Of a stretch of DNA of 64,000 bases, positions 58,623 to 64,000 are shown piece after piece. Made by a program: the position numbers and the translations under genes. The notes under the pieces are model-generated. The model had not been told where the DNA came from. It did no database searches and was given only the letters and a program-made list of their open reading frames with translations. Numbering within the stretch: the stretch's first letter is position 1; each line of letters opens with the position of its first letter. Source of the stretch: Gaoshiqia sp050178015 (GTDB taxonomy: Bacteria > Bacteroidota > Bacteroidia > Bacteroidales > Prolixibacteraceae); assembly GCA_050178015.1 (NCBI GenBank), contig JBFXGM010000007.1, forward strand, positions 62,001-126,000, given 5' to 3'.

Positions 58623-60587
58623 ATGACAACAAATAAAAATTCAGATACAGCTGCTCCAAATCATCCCCCCATCGGGGGGAAAGAGGGGGGCTTCCTCGAC
58701 ATCAAGGCATTCCTCGATCAGGACGAAAAGAAAGACCTGCTCCGTTTGCTTACAGCCGGATCGGTTGACGATGGCAAATCAACCCTGATCGGACGGTTGC
58801 TCTTCGACAGTAAAAAACTTTACGAAGACCAACTTTCGGCACTCGAACGCGACAGCAAACGCATTGGCCACGCCGGCGAAGACATTGATTACGCTTTATT
58901 GCTCGACGGGCTGAAAGCCGAACGGGAACAAGGCATCACCATCGACGTGGCTTACCGCTACTTCTCGACCAACAAACGCAAATTTATCATTGCCGACACA
59001 CCGGGGCACGAACAATATACCCGCAACATGGTGACCGGCGCCTCCACCGCCAACCTGGCCATCATCCTGATTGATGCCACCAAAGGGGTGATCACCCAGA
59101 CCCGCCGCCACACCTTCCTGGTGTCGCTGCTGGGAATCAAGCACGTCGTGCTGGCCGTCAATAAAATGGACCTGGTCAATTTCGACCAGAAAATCTTTGA
59201 CGAGATTTGCGAAGACTACAAAAACTTTGTGGCCCAACTCGATATTCCGGATGTCAACTTCATCCCGCTTTCGGCGCTGAAAGGCGACAACGTGGTGGAA
59301 CCATCCGCGCGGATGCCCTGGTACAAAGGCAAATGCATGCTCGACTTTTTGGAAACCGTACACATCAGCTCCGACCGCAACTTTGACGATATGCGCTACC
59401 CGGTACAGTATGTACTGAAACCCGACAACAACTTCCGCGGCTTTTCGTCGCGGGTAGCCTCGGGCATTGTGCGCAAAGGCGAAAAAATAATGGTGCTCCC
59501 TTCCAGAAAAACCTCAGTCATCCGGAACATTGTTTCGTATGACGGTGAATTGGATGAAGCTTTCCCACCACAATCGGTTACCATCACCCTGGAAGATGAA
59601 ATTGACATTTCGCGCGGCGACATGATTGTGTATCCCGACAATCTTCCGCGCATGGAACGCCACTTTGAGTCGATGCTGGTTTGGATGGACGAAAAGCCCA
59701 TGGACCCGACAACCCACTTTTTTATCAAGCACGCCAACAACAATACCAAGGCGCGCATCGATAAAATTCAATACAAAGTTGATGTCAACACGCTTCAAAA
59801 ATCGGAAATCGATCATTTTGAGCTGAATGAAATAGGCCGTGCAGTGCTGACGACCAATAAGCCGCTGTTTTTCGATCCGTATAAAAAGAACAAAAGCACC
59901 GGTTCATTTGTGTTGATTGATCCTGTTAGCCACAATACGGTGGCGGTGGGAATGATCATCGACAAACTTAGTGCCGACGACCTGCCCTCGCGCATCAGCG
60001 ATCACGAGAAGGAGCAAATCCGTCGCGGCCAAGGCTTGATATCTGATGAAGCATACCAGCAGCGATATAAGCAAAAAGGCGCAACGCTTTGGATTACCGG
60101 CTTGCATGGTTCGGGTAAAAATGAAATGGCTTTCAGCCTTGAAAAGCAACTCTTTGACATGGGCGCCACCGTGGTGTTGCTCGATGGCAGCTCGGTGCGT
60201 TCGGGCTTGTCAAAAGAGCTGGACTACACGCCCACCGACCGGGCTGAGCACCTGCGACGCGTAGCCGAAGTTTGCCGCCTGCTGAACGATCAGGGGATTA
60301 TTACCATCTGCTCGTTCATTTCGCCCGACAAGCACATCCGCGAACAAGTAGCCGAAATTATTGGCCCCGACCGGTTCCATTTGTTTTTCATGGATGCCAG
60401 TATGGAATATTGCCAGAAAAACAAACCCGACTTTTACGCCCAGGAAAACCTGAAGTACGTTCCCGGCATTGACATTCCGTTTGAAGCCCCTGAAAAACCT
60501 GCATTGAAACTCAGTCCAACAGATAACGGAAAAAATCCGGAACGATTAATTGAATACTGCCGCGAACAGGGAATTTTCCCTTTATAG
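58623..60587 (+). CDS. cysN: Sulfate adenylyltransferase subunit 1 fused to APS kinase domain
   Basis: GTPase subunit of ATP sulfurylase with a C-terminal adenylylsulfate kinase (CysC) domain. I prefer the ATG at 58623 (MTTNKNSD), giving 654 residues; an upstream ATG at 58602 would add 7. GTPase motifs: GSVDDGKST (46-54), DTPGHEQYTRNM and NKMDLV. The kinase begins near residue 486, with P-loop GLHGSGKN (493-500), where the usual Ser/Thr after Lys is Asn, and DGSSVRSGL in place of DGDNxRxGL; FISP is kept. Kinase activity is therefore uncertain. Residues 13-24 (NHPPIGGKEGGF) are encoded by a C/G-run repeat. Confidence 0.93.
   Translation: MTTNKNSDTAAPNHPPIGGKEGGFLDIKAFLDQDEKKDLLRLLTAGSVDDGKSTLIGRLLFDSKKLYEDQLSALERDSKRIGHAGEDIDYALLLDGLKAEREQGITIDVAYRYFSTNKRKFIIADTPGHEQYTRNMVTGASTANLAIILIDATKGVITQTRRHTFLVSLLGIKHVVLAVNKMDLVNFDQKIFDEICEDYKNFVAQLDIPDVNFIPLSALKGDNVVEPSARMPWYKGKCMLDFLETVHISSDRNFDDMRYPVQYVLKPDNNFRGFSSRVASGIVRKGEKIMVLPSRKTSVIRNIVSYDGELDEAFPPQSVTITLEDEIDISRGDMIVYPDNLPRMERHFESMLVWMDEKPMDPTTHFFIKHANNNTKARIDKIQYKVDVNTLQKSEIDHFELNEIGRAVLTTNKPLFFDPYKKNKSTGSFVLIDPVSHNTVAVGMIIDKLSADDLPSRISDHEKEQIRRGQGLISDEAYQQRYKQKGATLWITGLHGSGKNEMAFSLEKQLFDMGATVVLLDGSSVRSGLSKELDYTPTDRAEHLRRVAEVCRLLNDQGIITICSFISPDKHIREQVAEIIGPDRFHLFFMDASMEYCQKNKPDFYAQENLKYVPGIDIPFEAPEKPALKLSPTDNGKNPERLIEYCREQGIFPL
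58660..58692 (-). repeat. Dispersed C/G repeat embedded in the cysN 5' coding region
   Basis: On the + strand, CATCCCCCCATCGGGGGGAA followed by AGAGGGGGGCTTCC is an inverted relative of the repeat at 58552-58588. It is read in frame as Pro/Gly-rich residues ahead of the first conserved CysN residues (DIKAFLDQDEKKDLLRL), so insertion lengthened the N-terminus without breaking the gene. Confidence 0.5.
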
Positions 60588-60616
60588 CAACAGGGAATCT
60601 CAAAACTATAAATTAC

Positions 60617-60667
60617 CCCAACAACCGGAAAGCGTCCCTTGCAACATCCGGCTGTTGGGATTTTTTT
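60617..60667 (+). terminator. Rho-independent terminator after cysN
   Basis: CCCAACAACCGG (60617-60628) pairs with CCGGCTGTTGGG (60648-60659), apart from one mismatch, and is followed by seven T. It begins 30 nt after the cysN stop and ends the sulfate assimilation operon. Confidence 0.9.
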
Positions 60668-60898
60668 ACCTGCACCAGTCAATGATCATAAAATACAAGA
60701 AAGTGCCATTTTCAGCGAACCATTGCACGAATTGGTTGTTTTCTGCTTTGTTCGATGCGATGAAACCTGTTGCGCTGACAAGAATGATTTTTTTCAACTA
60801 TGTTACACAACAGCAAAAGCTCACATAACAAACCAGTTAGATTGACATCTATCAACTTTTTCAATTGGCTGAATACTGGTTTGTTTGCATCAGATTAT

Positions 60899-60906
60899 TA
60901 ACTTTG
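60899..60906 (+). promoter_or_regulatory. -7 element ahead of the small membrane gene and hemA
   Basis: TAACTTTG is an exact TAnnTTTG match 17 nt before the ATG at 60924. TTTG-type -33 candidates lie at 60880 and 60884 but the spacing is shorter than usual. No other feature is seen between the cysN terminator and this point. Confidence 0.4.
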
Positions 60907-60923
60907 CTGAAAAAGGTACTAAA

Positions 60924-61292
60924 ATGTTTTTTCTCGGACTAACCGGTTCATTGTTACCATATCTGCTCCTGCTGGGAGTGGTGCTGACATTTACCTTGGC
61001 AACCAGCCAGGAGGCGTTGGCCAATATGGAAACCAAACCCGATGAGAAGAACATCTCACTTCCTGCTACTCCCGAAACAACTCCCACTTTTTCAAACTGT
61101 TACCAGTTTCACTGGAACGATTTCCAGGAAAACCAGAAAATTGGTAATCAGGTTGCTTTTCCTGCCGATACAGCAATAAAAATACCGTATTTACACCCCA
61201 CATTTTCCGGTGGAAATTTTGTTGGTACATTTCATTCCAAAAAACATATTGCCCGTTTCTTTGGACTTTCGCCGCCTTGCCTGATGAGCTGA
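60924..61292 (+). CDS. Small predicted membrane protein upstream of hemA
   Basis: A 122-residue protein from the ATG at 60924, preceded by AAAAAGGTACTAAA. One hydrophobic segment (FFLGLTGSLLPYLLLLGVVLTFTLATSQEALA, about residues 2-33) is followed by a polar tail with FSNCYQFHWNDFQENQ and a basic end. I do not recognise the family. It may be real because it has a good promoter and leader and stands in the same direction 50 nt before hemA, but the tail composition is not strongly protein-like. A short leader transcript is the alternative. Confidence 0.5.
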   Translation: MFFLGLTGSLLPYLLLLGVVLTFTLATSQEALANMETKPDEKNISLPATPETTPTFSNCYQFHWNDFQENQKIGNQVAFPADTAIKIPYLHPTFSGGNFVGTFHSKKHIARFFGLSPPCLMS

Positions 61293-61342
61293 TGTCAGCA
61301 ACTAGTTGAAAAGTATCCGAAGTTTCATTTTTTACAGCCATT

Positions 61343-62596
61343 ATGATTGGAATTATTGGTCTTAGCCATAAATCGGCACCTGTACATATTCGAGAAAAAT
61401 TTGCATTGGATAAAGCAGAAAGCGCCAAACTCGCCAAATCCATCTACGATAATAAATACATCGAGGAAGTCGTTATTTTGTCCACCTGCAACCGCACCGA
61501 AATTTACTTCAAAGCAGACAAATGTTGCTCTACCGGCGCTTTTAGCATCTTGCTGCGCTACCTGCACGATCATGTGGGGGAAAGCGATGAAATGCACAAG
61601 CATTTCTACCGTTTTCAGCACGACGAGGCCATCAGGCACCTGTTCCGCGTGGTCTCCAGCCTCGAATCGATGGTGCTGGGCGAATACCAGATTGTTTCGC
61701 AAATAAAGGAAGCATTCAACCAGGCAAAAGAAAACGGCACAGTGGGCAAAGTGCTGAAACGATTATTTAACAAAGCGCTTGAAACCGGCAAACTGGTACG
61801 GACCAACACGGCCATGAGCACCGGCGCTTTTTCGGTGAGTTATGCCGCCGTAGAAAAATGCAGCGAGCAATTCGAAAACCTTCAGGATAAAAAAATCCTG
61901 TTGATCGGCGCCGGAGAAACCGGGGAACTGGTCATCAAAAACCTATACAAAAAAGGCTGCAAAAACATCCTGGTAACCAACCGTACCCGGAACAAAGCGG
62001 AAGAGCTGGCCACCCGCTACAACGGCAAGTCCCTACCCTTTCATGATCTGATGCCGGGTATCCATGAAGCCGAAATCATTGTCAGCTCGGTTGCCTGCAA
62101 AGAACCAATTTTAGACGCCGGACGGATTATGCCCCACCTCAATGGTCACCCCAAGGTGATGATGATCGATTTGGGGGTACCACGCAATATTCACCCCGAT
62201 GTGGCCGAAATTAAAGGGGTTTCTCTGCTGAATGTTGATGATTTGGAAGAAGTAGTAGCCGGAAACAAGGAAAAAAAGCAAGCCTACGTTTCGGTTGCCG
62301 AAGTAATTATTGCTGAAAAAGTTGCTGAATTTTCTGACTGGCTGAGCACACAAAACCTGTCGCCGGTCATTCAAAAAATTATCGCGGCTGTGAATCAGGT
62401 TAACCTGAATGAATTGGCTGCAGCCAAAAAATTCCACACCGAAGAAGAATTTCAGTTCATGGAAAAATACGGCAAAAAGTTTTCGGATAAGTTGGTCAAC
62501 TCGTTGATCAAAAATCTGAAGACCATCAGCGATAACGGCCGGAAAACCGAATATGTAAAAGTCATCAACGACCTATTTTCACCGTCCAATGAGTAA
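61343..62596 (+). CDS. hemA: Glutamyl-tRNA reductase
   Basis: First enzyme of the C5 tetrapyrrole pathway, reducing glutamyl-tRNA to glutamate-1-semialdehyde. It has 417 residues. The catalytic Cys49 is in LSTCNRTEIY, followed by HLFRVVSSLESMVLGEYQIVSQIKEA, the family signature. The NADPH domain shows ILLIGAGETGELVIKNL and VTNRTRNKAEELA, and a C-terminal dimerisation helix follows. It overlaps hemC by 8 nt, so the genes are translationally coupled. Confidence 0.97.
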   Translation: MIGIIGLSHKSAPVHIREKFALDKAESAKLAKSIYDNKYIEEVVILSTCNRTEIYFKADKCCSTGAFSILLRYLHDHVGESDEMHKHFYRFQHDEAIRHLFRVVSSLESMVLGEYQIVSQIKEAFNQAKENGTVGKVLKRLFNKALETGKLVRTNTAMSTGAFSVSYAAVEKCSEQFENLQDKKILLIGAGETGELVIKNLYKKGCKNILVTNRTRNKAEELATRYNGKSLPFHDLMPGIHEAEIIVSSVACKEPILDAGRIMPHLNGHPKVMMIDLGVPRNIHPDVAEIKGVSLLNVDDLEEVVAGNKEKKQAYVSVAEVIIAEKVAEFSDWLSTQNLSPVIQKIIAAVNQVNLNELAAAKKFHTEEEFQFMEKYGKKFSDKLVNSLIKNLKTISDNGRKTEYVKVINDLFSPSNE

Positions 62597-63518
62597 AAAA
62601 AACATCAAGATAGGCACCCGGGGCAGCAAATTGGCCCTCTGGCAGGCCGAACAGGTGCAAGCTGCGATTTCAGGGGCTTTCCCGCATCTAACAGTCGAAA
62701 TTGAGATCATCAAAACAAAAGGCGACATTATTCTGGATGTCGCGTTGTCGAAAATCGGAGACAAGGGCCTGTTCACCAAAGAAATAGAAACGGCGCTGAT
62801 AAACGGCGAGGTTGATCTTGCCGTTCACAGCTTGAAAGATCTGCCCACGGAATTACCTGAAGGACTGATCATTGGTGGCATGTTGCCCCGTGGCGAAGTC
62901 CGCGATGTACTGATTTCAAAGGATGGTCGAAAGCTGACGGAGATGACTGAAAACGACCGGATTGCTACTTCCAGCCTGCGCCGAAAAACCCAACTGTTGC
63001 ACTTCAATCCAAACCTGAATATTGTTGACATCCGCGGAAATGTGGATACCCGCATCCAAAAAATGAAAGACGGGCATTGCGATGCGCTGGTTATGGCCGG
63101 GGCAGGAATTATTCGTCTAGGATACGAAAAACTGATTACCGAATTTCTGGATCCGACAGTCATTTTGCCGGCCGTTAGTCAAGGAGCAGTTGCCATCGAA
63201 ATCAGGGAAGATGATGAGTTTATCCAACGCGTTGTCGATGCTGTTTCGGACGAACTTACCTGGCAAACCACTATGGCCGAACGCTGGCTGTTGCGCACCC
63301 TAGAAGGGGGCTGTCAGGTTCCGGTGGCCTGTTATTCGGAGCCACAGGGCAACCTGCTAAAACTAACGGGATTGGTAGCCGGACTGGATGGAAAAACCGT
63401 CATTCGGAAAACTGTTGACTGCCCGCTGGACGAAGCATCGGAAAAAGCCATCGAACTCGCACAATCGATACTCGATGAAGGTGGAAAAGAAATCTTGGAC
63501 CAGATCCGCACCATTTAA
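62589..63518 (+). CDS. hemC: Porphobilinogen deaminase (hydroxymethylbilane synthase)
   Basis: Polymerises four porphobilinogen units to hydroxymethylbilane. It is 309 residues. The N-terminus IKIGTRGSKLALWQAEQV, the Asp loop GDIILDVALSKIGDKGLFTKEIE, SSLRRKTQLL and DIRGNVDTRI are typical, and Cys242 in LEGGCQVPVA carries the dipyrromethane cofactor. It starts inside the hemA 3' end and is followed 3 nt later by hemD. Confidence 0.97.
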   Translation: MSKKNIKIGTRGSKLALWQAEQVQAAISGAFPHLTVEIEIIKTKGDIILDVALSKIGDKGLFTKEIETALINGEVDLAVHSLKDLPTELPEGLIIGGMLPRGEVRDVLISKDGRKLTEMTENDRIATSSLRRKTQLLHFNPNLNIVDIRGNVDTRIQKMKDGHCDALVMAGAGIIRLGYEKLITEFLDPTVILPAVSQGAVAIEIREDDEFIQRVVDAVSDELTWQTTMAERWLLRTLEGGCQVPVACYSEPQGNLLKLTGLVAGLDGKTVIRKTVDCPLDEASEKAIELAQSILDEGGKEILDQIRTI

Positions 63519-63521
63519 ACA

Positions 63522-64000
63522 ATGGACAAGCTGCCGGATACAGACATATTGCAAGGCAAAATCATCATCTGCACCTATCCGAAAAGAGATACCGATGATT
63601 TTTTTGAAATCGTCAGCCAATTGGGCGCTGAAGTGCACTATTTGCCCATGATCGAAGTATCCCCTTTTTTATTTCAATTGCCAAAAGAAATCGGTTTTTA
63701 TCAATGGCTGGTGTTCACAAGCAAAAATGGCGTTTCCGCTTTTCTACAGGAGCAAAAACCAACGGCCAGTAATAAACTGGCAGCATTGGGTGAAATGACC
63801 GCAGCAGAACTCCTAAAAAATAGTTGCGTCGCCGATTTTGTGGGCAGCGGAAAATCGGGAGCTGACTTTGCTGAAGAATTGTCAGGAACCATTCCGCCGG
63901 GCGAATCGGTTTTATTGGTGCTTGGAAACCTGGCTCCGGACACACTGCAACATAAACTATCAGCAAATCATCCGGTTGACCGGGTCGATGTTTACCAGAC
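63522..64000 (+). CDS. hemD: Uroporphyrinogen-III synthase, cut by window edge
   Basis: From the ATG at 63522 (MDKLPDTDILQGKIIICTYPKRDTDDFFEIV) 159 codons are open to the edge. The visible part has the HemD first domain pattern: FYQWLVFTSKNGVSAFLQE, the conserved F(T)SxNGV motif, then LAALGEMTAAELLKN, and PPGESVLLVLGNLAPDTLQHKL ahead of VDRVDVYQT. The family has low sequence conservation, but hemA-hemC-hemD order supports the call. About 90 C-terminal residues lie outside the window. Confidence 0.88.
   Translation, partial: MDKLPDTDILQGKIIICTYPKRDTDDFFEIVSQLGAEVHYLPMIEVSPFLFQLPKEIGFYQWLVFTSKNGVSAFLQEQKPTASNKLAALGEMTAAELLKNSCVADFVGSGKSGADFAEELSGTIPPGESVLLVLGNLAPDTLQHKLSANHPVDRVDVYQ

Overview
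The window comes from a Bacteroidota chromosome. Supporting signs are the SusC/SusD pair with an ECF sigma/FecR switch, the TraE-to-TraN conjugation genes of the Bacteroides CTn type, RteC, and -7 promoter elements of the TAnnTTTG form. A marine or anaerobic Marinilabiliales-type organism is a reasonable guess but is not proved here.

Layout, left to right. (1) 1-4690: a leftward tripartite efflux set (RND permease cut by the window edge, lipoprotein adaptor, TetR regulator). (2) 5019-10824: a four-gene restriction-modification operon (hsdR, rhuM, an hsdM-S fusion and a GIY-YIG protein) with 4-nt or 0-nt junctions. (3) 10953-29460: the core of an integrative conjugative element (ICE): MobB/MobA with an oriT-like hairpin cluster, a DUF3945 protein, a PH-domain gene broken by TGA, the coupling ATPase, traN-M-L-K-J, an unassigned secreted protein, traI-G-F-E, a structured non-coding block, a DnaC-like loader, a lambda-O-like initiator with an iteron-like array inside its reading frame, an HTH protein, a small Cys protein and RteC. 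(4) 29642-53853: a polysaccharide utilisation locus (GH106, GH43, a sialate O-acetylesterase remnant, GH28, two GH2, a DUF4450 hydrolase, PL11, SusD, SusC with an STN domain, FecR-type anti-sigma, ECF sigma). The enzyme set points to rhamnogalacturonan-I with galactose/arabinose side chains. (5) 53918-55123: a tyrosine integrase whose upstream region is full of GTCTC repeats, then tRNA-Lys. (6) 55729-64000: rightward housekeeping genes: SLC13 permease, cysD, cysN-cysC fusion, a small membrane protein, hemA, hemC and partial hemD.

Everything from the efflux genes to tRNA-Lys is on the minus strand. The pectin locus lies between the integrase and RteC/tra, so the simplest reading is that it is cargo of the ICE, with the restriction operon as probable second cargo. 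The right end of the element lies between the integrase and tRNA-Lys. The left end was not found and may be near 4700-5018 or outside the window.

The most unusual points are the 12-nt-phased GTATCA array inside the initiator gene next to a helicase-loader gene, the 74-nt promoter-like block shared by the replication and tra operons, the oriT candidate, two large structured non-coding elements, and the M-S fusion/RhuM/GIY-YIG restriction operon.
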